From assembly GCA_964412115.1 (NCBI GenBank), contig CAYPMM010000026.1:1-11065 (forward strand): a stretch of 11,065 nt of DNA. The letters run 5' to 3'. This document shows, in pieces, positions 1 to 6,400 of the stretch. The first letter of the stretch is position 1. Each line of letters opens with the position of its first letter. The notes beneath the pieces were generated by a model. That model did no database searches, was not told where the DNA came from, and saw only the letters and a program-made list of their open reading frames with translations. The position numbers were made by a program, and so were the translations under genes. This stretch comes from HO2-45-28 sp964412115 (GTDB taxonomy: Bacteria > Patescibacteriota > Minisyncoccia > HO2-45-28).

Positions 1-31
1 AAAAAAGTGGAAGATAACTAATATTTTATGA
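1..31 (+). CDS. rpsQ: Ribosomal protein S17, C-terminal end only (partial)
   Basis: Only the last nine codons are in the window, read in the frame that starts at base 2. They give KKWKITNIL and then a TGA stop at 29-31. S17 proteins usually end in a pattern like S-K-x-K-x-W-x-(L/V)-V, and K-K-W-K-I fits it. rpsQ is also the normal neighbour upstream of rplN. The stop overlaps the rplN start as ATGA (28-31), the same coupling used several times further along. The competing frame from base 1 gives KKVEDN and a TAA at 19-21, which matches the family end less well. The call rests on a short stretch plus gene order. Confidence 0.72.
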   Translation, partial: KKWKITNIL

Positions 32-393
32 TTCAGCCCAGATCAATGATCGGACTAGCCGACAACTCCGGAGCCAAGCTTATACAATGCATCCGGGTTT
101 TAGGCGGAACCAGACGCAGATACGCCAGGATCGGCGACGTTATTGTGGCGTCGGTCAAAAAGGCCGAACCGCGCAAAGACATAAAGAAAAAAAACGTGGT
201 TCGCGCGGTAATAGTCAGGCAAAGACAGCCGTACCGCCGAAAAGACGGGAGTTATATCCGTTTTGACGACAATGCCGCGGTTATTGTTGACGGTTTTGAG
301 CCTAAGGGCGGGAGAATTTTCGGCCCGATCCCGAGAGAGTTAAGGGAGCGCGGTTTTGTTAAAATTATTTCTTTAGCTCCGGAGGTTGTTTAA
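28..393 (+). CDS. rplN: 50S ribosomal protein L14
   Basis: This is a large-subunit protein that binds 23S rRNA near the subunit interface and helps form the bridge to 16S rRNA. Its 121 residues match the usual length of about 122. The N-terminus has the family pattern M-I-Q-x-x-S with A-D-N-S-G-A at residues 11-16. A basic middle (R29-R31, K44-K55) leads into the L14 signature around R59-V87, with the K-D-G-S-Y-I-R-F-D-D-N core. The C-terminus has G-P-(I)-P-R-E-L-R near residues 100-106. The start overlaps the stop of the preceding rpsQ remnant as ATGA, so translation is probably coupled. There is no Shine-Dalgarno sequence upstream. The identification is secure. Confidence 0.98.
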   Translation: MIQPRSMIGLADNSGAKLIQCIRVLGGTRRRYARIGDVIVASVKKAEPRKDIKKKNVVRAVIVRQRQPYRRKDGSYIRFDDNAAVIVDGFEPKGGRIFGPIPRELRERGFVKIISLAPEVV

Positions 394-399
394 ACAAAC

Positions 400-717
400 A
401 TGACGCACATAATCAAAAAAAACGATTTGGTTAAGATTTTAAGCGGAAAAAGCCGAGGGAAAACCGGGCGGGTGCTTAAGGTTTTATCCGGAACAGACAA
501 AGTGGTGGTTGAGGGCGTAAATATCGTAAAAAAGCATCGCAGGGCGCGCAAACAGGGAGAAAAGGGACAAACCGTGCAGATGCCGTCCCCGGTCCATTTT
601 TCAAAAGTTATGCTGGTGTGCCCGTCGTGTTCAAAACCGGGCCGGGTGAAGGTCGTCCAGGATTTAAACGGACGGAAGTCCAGGGTTTGCCGCAGGTGTT
701 CGTCGGCCATAGCGTAG
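400..717 (+). CDS. rplX: 50S ribosomal protein L24
   Basis: This is an early assembly protein of the large subunit that binds the 5' part of 23S rRNA. The 105 residues are typical for the family. The KOW-type motif is at residues 7-33 (K-N-D-L-V-K-I-L-S-G-K-S-R-G-K-T-G-R-V). The conserved N-I-V-K-K-H segment is at 41-46 and M-P-S-P-V-H at 61-66. The C-terminal half has a four-cysteine knuckle, C74-P-S-C77 and C97-R-R-C100, which probably binds zinc, as in many bacterial L24 proteins. It starts six bases after the rplN stop. A GGAGG at 381-385 is 14 bases before the ATG, too far for a standard ribosome-binding site. Confidence 0.97.
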   Translation: MTHIIKKNDLVKILSGKSRGKTGRVLKVLSGTDKVVVEGVNIVKKHRRARKQGEKGQTVQMPSPVHFSKVMLVCPSCSKPGRVKVVQDLNGRKSRVCRRCSSAIA

Positions 718-730
718 AATTTTTAAAAAT

Positions 731-1258
731 ATGTCCAAAAATAAAATTACAAATGATTTTTTAAAAAAAGAACTCGGCATTAAGCACGACATCGCTTTGC
801 CGCGGCTGATTAAAATTGTCGTAAACACCGGTGTGGGGCGCAAAGAGGAAAAAGACATTGAAGCCGTTTCAAAACACTTTGAAATGATTTCCGGCCAGAA
901 ATGCGTTCCAAGAAAAGCAAAGAAGTCAATCGCCACCTTTAAAACAAGGGTCGGGATGACCGTCGGCCTGTCCTGCACTTTGCGCGGAGCAAGAATGTAC
1001 GACTTTTTGGAGCGCATGATAAACATCGCCATGCCGAGACTGCGCGATTTCAGGGGAATTGATTCCGGGTCGGTGGACCGTTCGGGCAACTTGACTATAG
1101 GGTTTAAAGAGCATATTGTATTTCCTGAAATCATAGGCGAGGATATTAAGGTGCCGTTTGGGTTTGAAGTGACTCTGGTTACAAACGCCAAGTCGCGCGA
1201 TGAGGCAGTCAGCCTGTTTAAAGCGCTGGGCATGCCGTTTTCCGCAGAAAAAAAATAA
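731..1258 (+). CDS. rplE: 50S ribosomal protein L5
   Basis: L5 binds 5S rRNA in the central protuberance and contacts S13 and the P-site tRNA. The 175 residues fit the family (about 179). The N-terminal part has P-R-L-x-K-I-V-V-N-T-G-V-G at about 24-36. The middle has the strongly conserved K-A-K-K-S-I-A-T-F-K block and R-V-G-M-T-V-G at about 63-79, then the T-L-R-G-x-x-M-Y-D-F-L-E-R stretch. The C-terminal half has the R-D-F-R-G and G-N-x-T-I-G-F-K-E-H-I-V-F-P-E-I pattern. The leader is AT-rich with no Shine-Dalgarno. A TAGAAT at 715-720, formed by the rplX stop plus three bases, lies ten bases before the ATG; I do not call it a promoter. Confidence 0.98.
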   Translation: MSKNKITNDFLKKELGIKHDIALPRLIKIVVNTGVGRKEEKDIEAVSKHFEMISGQKCVPRKAKKSIATFKTRVGMTVGLSCTLRGARMYDFLERMINIAMPRLRDFRGIDSGSVDRSGNLTIGFKEHIVFPEIIGEDIKVPFGFEVTLVTNAKSRDEAVSLFKALGMPFSAEKK

Positions 1259-1262
1259 ATTT

Positions 1263-1448
1263 ATGGCCAAAACTTCAGTAATAGCGAGAGCTAAAAAGAC
1301 ACCAAAATTTAAATCCAGAAAAGTGCGCAGATGTTTTCGCTGCGGACGCAGGCGCGGTTATATGCGCGACTTTGATTTATGCCGGATTTGTTTTAGAGAA
1401 TTAGCCAACGAAGGGGAAATACCCGGAATAAGAAAATCATCATGGTAG
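1263..1448 (+). CDS. rpsN: 30S ribosomal protein S14, zinc-binding type
   Basis: This small-subunit head protein binds the 3' major domain of 16S rRNA. At 61 residues it is the short type-Z form. Its zinc ribbon is complete: C24-F-R-C27, twelve residues, then C40-R-I-C43. The conserved G-(R)-R-R-G-Y-M-R and C-R-I-C-F-R-E-L-A segments are present, and the end is G-I-x-K-S-S-W. The open frame continues upstream to 1200 inside rplE, but the ATG at 1263 gives the standard M-A-K-T-S N-terminus and follows the rplE stop by four bases, so I use it. The last codons overlap the start of rpsH by seven bases. Confidence 0.97.
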   Translation: MAKTSVIARAKKTPKFKSRKVRRCFRCGRRRGYMRDFDLCRICFRELANEGEIPGIRKSSW

Positions 1449-1837
1449 GAGATCCGATAGCGGACATGTTTAGCCGGATAAATAACGCTTATAGGGCCGG
1501 ACACAAGCTCGCGGTTATTCCCTATTCGGAGGTTAAAATGGAAATTGCCAAACTTTTAAAAGAGCGCGGATTTGCCGGCGAGATAGCCAAGCGCGGTAAA
1601 AAAAACCGCCGGAACATTGAACTCGGGCTTGTTTACGAAGAATCGGGAAAAGGCAGAATTTCACAAATGCTCCGCGTTTCAAAGCCGTCCCGCAGAATTT
1701 ACAAAGGGTGGAGAGATGTTCATCCGGTGAAGGGTGGAACGGGTTTTTATGTCATTTCAACACCTGCCGGAATTATGGATGATAAGCGCGCCAGGTCTTT
1801 AAAGGTTGGGGGAGAAATACTAGGAGAAGTCTGGTAA
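1442..1837 (+). CDS. rpsH: 30S ribosomal protein S8
   Basis: S8 binds the central domain of 16S rRNA and in many bacteria also represses its own operon. Its 131 residues are standard. The N-terminal D-P-I-A-D-M-x-x-R-I-N-N-A is at 4-16. The (V)-I-P-Y-S-x-x-K-M-E-I-A-K-L-L block is at about 25-39. The conserved R-V-S-K-P-S-R-R-I-Y segment is at about 78-87, and the C-terminal S-T-x-x-G-I-M-(D)-x-x-x-A block is followed by G-G-E-I-L-x-x-V-W. The start lies inside the last codons of rpsN in another frame, so re-initiation is likely. No regulatory hairpin was evident by eye in the flanking bases. Confidence 0.97.
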   Translation: MVGDPIADMFSRINNAYRAGHKLAVIPYSEVKMEIAKLLKERGFAGEIAKRGKKNRRNIELGLVYEESGKGRISQMLRVSKPSRRIYKGWRDVHPVKGGTGFYVISTPAGIMDDKRARSLKVGGEILGEVW

Positions 1838-1842
1838 ATTTT

Positions 1843-2385
1843 ATGTCAAGACTGGCAAAAAAACCGATAATGGTTCCCGGGGGGGTCAAGGTGGAATTCG
1901 CGAACGGATTACTGAAAGTGTCCGGACCCAAGGGAGAGTTAAACCGCAGGGTTTCGCCCGGCATTGTTTTTGAAATTTCTACAAGCGAAGTTTTTGTAAA
2001 ACCGGACTCCGGCGATAAGGGCATCTCCTCTCTTTTGGGAACCTGGGTCAGGCATTTGCAGAATATGATAGACGGGGTGACTAAAGGATTTGAAAAAAAA
2101 CTAGAATTGGAAGGGGTCGGCTTCAAAGCTGAAGTTCGAGGCAAGGATCTGGTTTTAAACCTTGGTTTTTCGCATCAGGTAACCGTCCTTCCGCCCGCGG
2201 GCGTGGAATTTAAGGTTGAAAAAAACGTCGTTACCGTTTCGGGATCGGACAAAGAAGCCGTTGGCAACACGGCCGCGAAAGTCCGGAGCCGCAAAAAACC
2301 GGAGCCGTATAAAGGCAAGGGTATTCGTTACTCCGGCGAGGTTATCAGAAGAAAAGCCGGTAAAAAAGTCGCCGCCTCGGCTTAG
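1843..2385 (+). CDS. rplF: 50S ribosomal protein L6
   Basis: L6 sits near the base of the L7/L12 stalk and contacts 23S rRNA by the sarcin-ricin loop. Its 180 residues match the family. The N-terminus is M-S-R-L-A-K-K-P-I, followed by a first domain that ends at L65-G-T-W-V-R-H-L-Q-N-M. Next comes G-V-T-K-G-F-E-K-K-L-x-L-E-G-V-G-F-K-A (about 78-96), the classic L6 segment. The second domain carries L-N-L-G-F-S-H-Q-V and, near the end, the L6 signature P-E-P-Y-K-G-K-G-I-R-Y at 153-163. The tail is basic and short. An AGGAG at 1822-1826 is 16 bases before the ATG, too far to be a normal ribosome-binding site. Confidence 0.98.
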   Translation: MSRLAKKPIMVPGGVKVEFANGLLKVSGPKGELNRRVSPGIVFEISTSEVFVKPDSGDKGISSLLGTWVRHLQNMIDGVTKGFEKKLELEGVGFKAEVRGKDLVLNLGFSHQVTVLPPAGVEFKVEKNVVTVSGSDKEAVGNTAAKVRSRKKPEPYKGKGIRYSGEVIRRKAGKKVAASA

Positions 2386-2399
2386 TTAAAAATTCAAAA

Positions 2400-2756
2400 A
2401 TGAAAAGTCTAAAATCAAAACTTAAAATGGAAAGAAGGCGCAAAAAGGTGCGCAGCCGCGTGAAAGGGACGGCGGGCCGTCCGCGTCTTTCGGTTTTTCG
2501 TTCAAATAGGCATATTTACGCCCAGATCATTGACGACGATAACGGCAAAACCATTCTTGGCTTATCCGATTCTGCCCTAAAAAAAGATAAAAAACAGAAT
2601 AAAAAAGATAAATCAAAATCTCTCGGGCAGATGATTGCCAAACGCGCCAAAGAGATTAAAATTAATAAAATAGTTTTTGACCGCGGAGGCAGAGTTTATC
2701 ACGGACGGATAAAAGCCTTGGCCGAAGGCGCCAGGGAAGAGGGGCTGGAATTTTAA
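2400..2756 (+). CDS. rplR: 50S ribosomal protein L18
   Basis: L18 binds 5S rRNA with L5 and helps dock it onto the large subunit. Its 118 residues are the usual length. The arginine-rich N-terminus (K-M-E-R-R-R-K-K-V-R) leads into the conserved G-T-A-G-R-P-R-L-S-V-F-R-S-N-R-H-I-Y-A-Q block at about 23-42. The end carries F-D-R-G-G-R-V-Y-H-G-R-I-K-A-L-A-E-G-A-R-E-x-G-L-E-F, the standard L18 C-terminus. The middle has a very lysine-rich stretch (about 60-75) that looks like a lineage-specific loop replacing the usual short linker. It has an AT-rich leader and no Shine-Dalgarno. Confidence 0.97.
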   Translation: MKSLKSKLKMERRRKKVRSRVKGTAGRPRLSVFRSNRHIYAQIIDDDNGKTILGLSDSALKKDKKQNKKDKSKSLGQMIAKRAKEIKINKIVFDRGGRVYHGRIKALAEGAREEGLEF

Positions 2757-2765
2757 ATTTTTAAC

Positions 2766-3236
2766 ATGAGATCAAGAAATTTTTCAAAAAGACAGGAAAA
2801 CCAATCGGAATTTGACCAGAAGCTTATTGACTTGCGCAGGGTAGCCCGAGTAGTTGCCGGCGGCAGGCGTTTTGGCTTTAGGGCCACCCTTGTTGTCGGT
2901 AACAGGGGGGGAGAGGTCGGCATTGGAACGGCCAAGGCCGCGGACACCTCTTCGGCAATCCAGAAAGCCGCGCGTTTCGCAGGTAAAAATACGATTAAAA
3001 TCCCGATGACTAAAATTAAATCCATTCCCTATGACGTTTACGGTAAATTTTCAAGCGCCAGAGTGCTCATAAGGCCGGCAGTCGAAGGCCATGGCTTGGT
3101 CGCGGGCAGTTCGGTGAGGATAGTTTTGGACTTCGCCGGAATCAAAAACGCTTCGGCCAAAATTCTGTCCCACACCAAAAATAAAATTTCAAACGCCAAA
3201 GCCGCGATGGAGGCGCTGAAAAAGTTAAAAACTTAA
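2766..3236 (+). CDS. rpsE: 30S ribosomal protein S5
   Basis: S5 lies at the entry of the mRNA channel and takes part in decoding accuracy and mRNA unwinding. The length is 156 residues. The double-stranded-RNA-binding-like N-terminal domain shows R-V-A-R-V-V-A-G-G-R-R-F-G-F-R-A at about 26-41, followed by V-V-G-N-R-G-G-E-V-G-I-G-x-A-K-A. The family usually has a V-G-D-G-x-G-x-V-G loop here, so D-G has become N-R. The second domain has Y-G-K-F-x-x-A-R-V-L-I-R-P-A and the G-x-G-L-V-A-G block with L-D-F-A-G-I. The next gene is rplO, 24 bases on, with no rpmD (L30) between. Confidence 0.97.
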   Translation: MRSRNFSKRQENQSEFDQKLIDLRRVARVVAGGRRFGFRATLVVGNRGGEVGIGTAKAADTSSAIQKAARFAGKNTIKIPMTKIKSIPYDVYGKFSSARVLIRPAVEGHGLVAGSSVRIVLDFAGIKNASAKILSHTKNKISNAKAAMEALKKLKT

Positions 3237-3260
3237 AGCGCGAAGCGTAAAACAATAAAT

Positions 3261-3716
3261 ATGCAATTGCATAATTTAAAACCAAAAGTGCGCAAAAAAA
3301 ACAGAAAAAGAGTGGGCCGCGGAGGAAAGCGCGGCTCGTATTCCGGCCGTGGAATTAAAGGCCAGAAAGCGAGGGCCGGACACAGAATAAGGCCGGAAAT
3401 GAGGGATATCCTTAAAAAAATTCCAAAACTTCGGGGCTATCGCGCCAAAACCCGTCCTCAAAGGACAGCGGTCATAAATGTCGGCGATTTGGAAAAAAAC
3501 TTTGCCTCGGGAGATAAAATTAATCCGCAAAAACTGGTAAAAAAGGGACTTTTGAAAAAAATCGGCGGCAAAATTCCGCAGGTCAAACTTTTGGGTTCGG
3601 GAGACTTGAATAAAAAACTTTTGGTTGCCGAATTTCGGATTTCGGCCCAGGCAAAAGAAAAAATAGAAAAGGCCGGCGGCTCGATTTTTAATCCAAAACA
3701 TGCTGCAGAAAGTTAA
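3261..3716 (+). CDS. rplO: 50S ribosomal protein L15
   Basis: L15 is a late assembly protein whose long basic N-terminal extension penetrates 23S rRNA. The 151 residues fit the family. It opens with M-Q-L-H-N-L-K-P and K-K-N-R-K-R-V-G-R-G. The glycine-rich arm has S-G-R-G-I-K-G-Q-K-A-R-A-G-H (about 29-42), but the segment before it reads G-G-K-R-G-S-Y and lacks the usual G-x-G-K-T. The family's G-G-Q-x-P-L element is replaced by an R-P-E-M-R-D-I-L-K-K-I-P-K-L-R-G stretch. The C-terminal half keeps the V-K-L-L-G-x-G-D/E-L and A-x-E-K-I-E-x-A-G-G pattern. The last codons overlap secY by 17 bases. Confidence 0.96.
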   Translation: MQLHNLKPKVRKKNRKRVGRGGKRGSYSGRGIKGQKARAGHRIRPEMRDILKKIPKLRGYRAKTRPQRTAVINVGDLEKNFASGDKINPQKLVKKGLLKKIGGKIPQVKLLGSGDLNKKLLVAEFRISAQAKEKIEKAGGSIFNPKHAAES

Positions 3717-4965
3717 AATAATTTTTACCGACCCGGATTTGCGCAGGAAAATATTTTTTGTCCTCGGTATTTTGGCCGTCTTCAGGGTTGGCGCCGCTAT
3801 CCCGATTCCGGGAATAGACCACGCGAGGCTTGAAGCCTTTTTCTCCGGAAACCAATTTTTCGGCCTTTTGAATATTTTTTCCGGAGGCGCTTTGGAAAAT
3901 CTTTCAATAATGATGCTCGGAGTCGGCCCTTACATTACGGCTTCAATTATAATGCAGCTTCTAACCATGATTCTTCCGCGCCTGAAGGAAATGTACCAAG
4001 AGGAAGGGGAGGCGGGCCGCCAGAAATTCAACCAATATTCGCGCCTGGCGACGGTTCCTTTGGCCGCGCTTCAGGGCTTCGGCCTGATGGCTCTCTTGAG
4101 AGGACAGGGCGTTTTGGGTCAGTTTTCTTTTTTTGAACAAGCCATTAACATAATTATAATAACCGCCGGTTCTGTTTTTTTAATGTGGCTTGGAGAATTA
4201 ATATCCGAATACGGCATAGGCAATGGTGTGTCAATTCTTATTTTCGCGGGCATTATGGCCGGCGTTCCGCAGTCTCTCGGCCAGACTATTTTCGCTTCAG
4301 ATATTTATCAACTGCCGATAATTTTGGGATTCGCGCTCGCGACAGTTTTGATCGTCGCGGCGGTAGTCGTTATTACCGAAGGCCAAAGGCCGATTCCCAT
4401 ATCTTACGCCAAAAGGATCCGCGGGTCCCGCATGTATGGCGGAGTTTCTACCTACCTGCCCTTGAGGGTGAATCAAGCCGGAGTCATTCCGATAATTTTT
4501 GCCTTGTCCATTCTTCTTTTTCCGCAGATGATTGTTAGTTTTATCGCCGGCTTGAACAATCCTTCGGTTCAGGCAGTTTCCTCGGCAATTTTGAATTTTC
4601 TTAACTCCCCGTGGGTTTATGCCGCGCTTTATTTCATTTTGGTTTTTCTTTTCACTTATTTTTATACCGCGGTCACTTTTGACCCGGATGCCATATCGGG
4701 CAATCTTCAGAAATCAGGCGCGTTTGTTCCCGGAATAAGGCCGGGCCGCCCGACATCGGAATTTTTGTATAAAATTTTAAACCGCATAACTTTAATCGGC
4801 GCTTTGTTTTTGGGGATTATCGCCGTTTTACCTTTGGCCATGCGCGCGGTCACCGGACTTGTGACCCTGACCATAGGCGGAACGGCGCTTTTAATCGTCG
4901 TCTCGGTTGTTTTGGAAACAATCAAACAGGTTGAAGCCCAAATCGTGATGAGGAGCTATGAGTAG
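3700..4965 (+). CDS. secY: Protein translocase subunit SecY
   Basis: This is the pore-forming subunit of the SecYEG channel in the cytoplasmic membrane, through which unfolded secretory proteins pass and membrane proteins insert. At 421 residues it is near the usual length. About ten hydrophobic segments can be seen, the first at about 18-34. It keeps R29-x-G-A-x-I-P-I-P-G, the plug region with F-S-G-G-A-L-x-x-L-S-I, and G-V-x-P-Y-I-T-A-S-I-I-M-Q-L-L. The S-E-Y-G-I-G-N-G-V-S motif is present, as is the ribosome- and SecA-contacting cytoplasmic loop E-G-Q-R-P-I-P-I-S-Y-A. A second loop has F-x-P-G-I-R-P-G-R-P-T. It starts inside rplO, so the two are translationally linked. A possible short terminator follows. 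Confidence 0.98.
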   Translation: MLQKVKIIFTDPDLRRKIFFVLGILAVFRVGAAIPIPGIDHARLEAFFSGNQFFGLLNIFSGGALENLSIMMLGVGPYITASIIMQLLTMILPRLKEMYQEEGEAGRQKFNQYSRLATVPLAALQGFGLMALLRGQGVLGQFSFFEQAINIIIITAGSVFLMWLGELISEYGIGNGVSILIFAGIMAGVPQSLGQTIFASDIYQLPIILGFALATVLIVAAVVVITEGQRPIPISYAKRIRGSRMYGGVSTYLPLRVNQAGVIPIIFALSILLFPQMIVSFIAGLNNPSVQAVSSAILNFLNSPWVYAALYFILVFLFTYFYTAVTFDPDAISGNLQKSGAFVPGIRPGRPTSEFLYKILNRITLIGALFLGIIAVLPLAMRAVTGLVTLTIGGTALLIVVSVVLETIKQVEAQIVMRSYE

Positions 4966-4984
4966 GAGGCGATTTGCCTTTTTT
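4964..4984 (+). terminator. Possible weak intrinsic terminator after secY
   Basis: AGGC (4967-4970) and GCCT (4976-4979) pair around a five-base GATTT loop. Two G-U pairs and one A-T pair may extend the stem to 4964-4982. A run of six T (4979-4984) follows directly. The stem is short and the arms overlap the secY stop codon, so termination would be weak. The position at the end of the ribosomal block supports it, as does the fact that the next gene has its own Shine-Dalgarno. Confidence 0.42.
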
Positions 4985-5020
4985 CCAAAATCCGCTAATC
5001 TGATAAAGAGAACTAATTAA

Positions 5021-5026
5021 AAGGAG
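5021..5026 (+). promoter_or_regulatory. Shine-Dalgarno site that sets the start of the kinase gene
   Basis: AAGGAG ends directly against an ATG at 5027 and lies six bases before a second, in-frame ATG at 5033. Six bases is normal spacing and zero is not workable, so 5033 is the likely start. It is the only strong Shine-Dalgarno at proper spacing before any gene in this window. I see no convincing -10 box in the 67-base gap; TAATCT (4996-5001) and GATAAA (5002-5007) are weak candidates. Confidence 0.8.
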
Positions 5027-5032
5027 ATGGCT

Positions 5033-5638
5033 ATGAATGAACCAACTGTTTTTCTTTTTATGGGTTTGTCCGGCTCCGGCAAAGACACGCAGGCCGGTTT
5101 AATTCGCGAACTTTTGGAAAAAAAAGACGGCCCGGGTTCGGTTTTATGGCTTTCAACCGGCGATGCTCTAAGAAATATCTTAAAGTCAGGGGGTTATGCC
5201 GGAAGTTTGGTTGATAAAAAAATTTTAGGCGCCGGAGCCATTGCCCCGCCCTTTCTGGCGACACTTTTGTGGGCCCAAAAAGCCGTAAAAGAGATCAAAC
5301 CCGGACAGCACGCTATTTTTCCAAGTTCTCCCAGAACGTTGAGCGAAGCGCAGAGTTTGGATGACTTCGCTGAATTTTTTGACAGGAAAAGAGTTTATCC
5401 CGTTTTTCTAAATGTAGAGCGCGCCGAAGCCTTTAGGCGTCTCAAAGCTAGGGGCCGGGCGGACGATACGGACGAAACAATCAACAACCGCCTGGATTAT
5501 TTTGCCCGCGCTGTTTTGCCGGCGGTTGAATATTACAGAAACGAAAGTAAAAACGGCCTTGTTGAAGTTGATGGAAATCCCAACGACATTCAGTTAATAC
5601 ACAAGCGCGTGCTTTTGGCAACCGGACTGGAAAAATGA
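5033..5638 (+). CDS. adk: Adenylate kinase family nucleoside monophosphate kinase (short form)
   Basis: It probably catalyses phosphate transfer from ATP to AMP in the cytosol; the exact nucleotide is inferred from the family and from the usual secY-adk-map gene order. From the ATG chosen by the Shine-Dalgarno it has 201 residues. The P-loop is G11-L-S-G-S-G-K17-D-T19, where most adenylate kinases have G-K-G-T. S-T-G-D-A-L-R (41-47) matches the AMP-binding S-T-G-D-x-L-R. The motif normally written L-D-G-F-P-R-T appears as F-P-S-S-P-R-T (96-102), losing the Asp-Gly. Arginines R136, R140, R142 and R153 with D144-D145 match the lid and catalytic region. There is no long or zinc-binding lid insert. 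It overlaps map by four bases. Another NMP-kinase specificity cannot be excluded. Confidence 0.85.
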   Translation: MNEPTVFLFMGLSGSGKDTQAGLIRELLEKKDGPGSVLWLSTGDALRNILKSGGYAGSLVDKKILGAGAIAPPFLATLLWAQKAVKEIKPGQHAIFPSSPRTLSEAQSLDDFAEFFDRKRVYPVFLNVERAEAFRRLKARGRADDTDETINNRLDYFARAVLPAVEYYRNESKNGLVEVDGNPNDIQLIHKRVLLATGLEK

Positions 5639-6396
5639 TAGTAAAATCCAAAAAAGAAATAGAAATGCTTAAGAAAAGCGGGCAAATACTTGCCCGCGTT
5701 TTAACGCAAATCGAGCGCGAAATTAAGCCCGGCGTTAAGGCCTCACTTCTTGACGATTTAGCCGAGCGGGAGATAAAGAAAGCCGGAGCGTTTCCTTCTT
5801 TTAAAAACCACAGGGAAAATAAAGGAACTCCGTATCCGTCCTCCCTTTGCGTTTCAATAAATGACGAAGTGGTGCATGGCATACCCGGCGAAAAAATTTT
5901 GCGGAGCGGCGACATTGTTAGTATTGATTTGGGGGTAAAATACAAAGGATTTTTTACTGATGGCGCGGTAACGGTTTTGTGCGGTTCAGACGATCCGGAC
6001 GGCCGTTTGAATCGTCTGATATCTGTTTGCAGGCAAGCTCTTGATGTCGCGACTAAAGAATGCCGGGCGGGTGTTAATACCGGCGATTTGGGGCACGCTA
6101 TCGAGTCGTTTGTCGAGAGCGCGGGTTTTAAGGTTTTTCGCGAGCTTGTAGGTCACGGCGTGGGACGCGCGGTGCATGAGGAGCCGCAAATTCCGAACTG
6201 GGGTATTCCGGGGACGGGTGAAAAACTGGAAGAGGGGATGGTGTTAGCGCTTGAGCCCATGATTTCGGAGGGCGAAACCAAGCTTGTTTTAGATAAAGAC
6301 CGATGGACCTTAAAAACAAAAGACGGCTCACGAGCGGCCCACTTTGAGCATACGGTTCTTGTTAAAAAAGACGGATGCGATATTTTAACCCTTTGA
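5635..6396 (+). CDS. map: Methionine aminopeptidase, type I
   Basis: It removes the initiator methionine from nascent proteins in the cytosol, using a two-metal centre. The length is 253 residues with no N-terminal extension, as in bacterial type Ia enzymes. All the metal ligands are visible: D98 (V-S-I-D-L-G), D109 (F-F-T-D-G), H174 (G-H-G-V-G), E207 (L-E-P-M) and E238 (F-E-H-T). The substrate-binding histidines H81 (V-V-H-G-I-P-G) and H181 are also present. A few extra residues (about 58-66) precede the C-V-S-I-N-D-E-V-V-H block compared with E. coli. It is joined to the kinase gene by ATGA and followed by a strong terminator, so the two form one transcription unit. Confidence 0.97.
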   Translation: MIVKSKKEIEMLKKSGQILARVLTQIEREIKPGVKASLLDDLAEREIKKAGAFPSFKNHRENKGTPYPSSLCVSINDEVVHGIPGEKILRSGDIVSIDLGVKYKGFFTDGAVTVLCGSDDPDGRLNRLISVCRQALDVATKECRAGVNTGDLGHAIESFVESAGFKVFRELVGHGVGRAVHEEPQIPNWGIPGTGEKLEEGMVLALEPMISEGETKLVLDKDRWTLKTKDGSRAAHFEHTVLVKKDGCDILTL

Positions 6397-6400
6397 TGTT

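Noticed and set aside
1..12. Identical 12-base string AAAAAAGTGGAA at 1-12 and 11034-11045, near both window ends
   Set aside because: Both copies encode a K-K-W-K stretch in two different genes and consist mostly of an A-run. It looks like chance, not terminal or attachment repeats.
715..720. TAGAAT before rplE as an internal promoter
   Set aside because: It lies ten bases from the ATG, lacks the TG extension, and arises from the rplX stop codon plus AAT. That is too weak inside an operon.
664..1233. A 189-codon open frame on the minus strand opposite rplE
   Set aside because: It lies entirely over rplX/rplE, its translation has no recognisable family pattern, and rplE is certain. It is a by-product of codon bias on the coding strand.
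1200..1262. N-terminal extension of S14 into rplE
   Set aside because: The extra 21 residues are an out-of-frame reading of the rplE end. The ATG at 1263 gives the standard 61-residue type-Z protein.
4996..5007. Possible -10 boxes TAATCT and GATAAA before the kinase gene, with TTGCCT at 4974-4979 as -35
   Set aside because: Each matches consensus poorly, and TTGCCT is part of the terminator-like hairpin. A promoter is plausible there but I cannot place it.
5027..5032. Upstream ATG as the start of the kinase gene
   Set aside because: AAGGAG abuts this ATG with no spacing. The in-frame ATG at 5033 has six-base spacing and is a better start.
5481..5945. A 154-codon minus-strand open frame opposite adk and map
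   Set aside because: It is antisense to two well-identified genes, with no start signal or recognisable domain.
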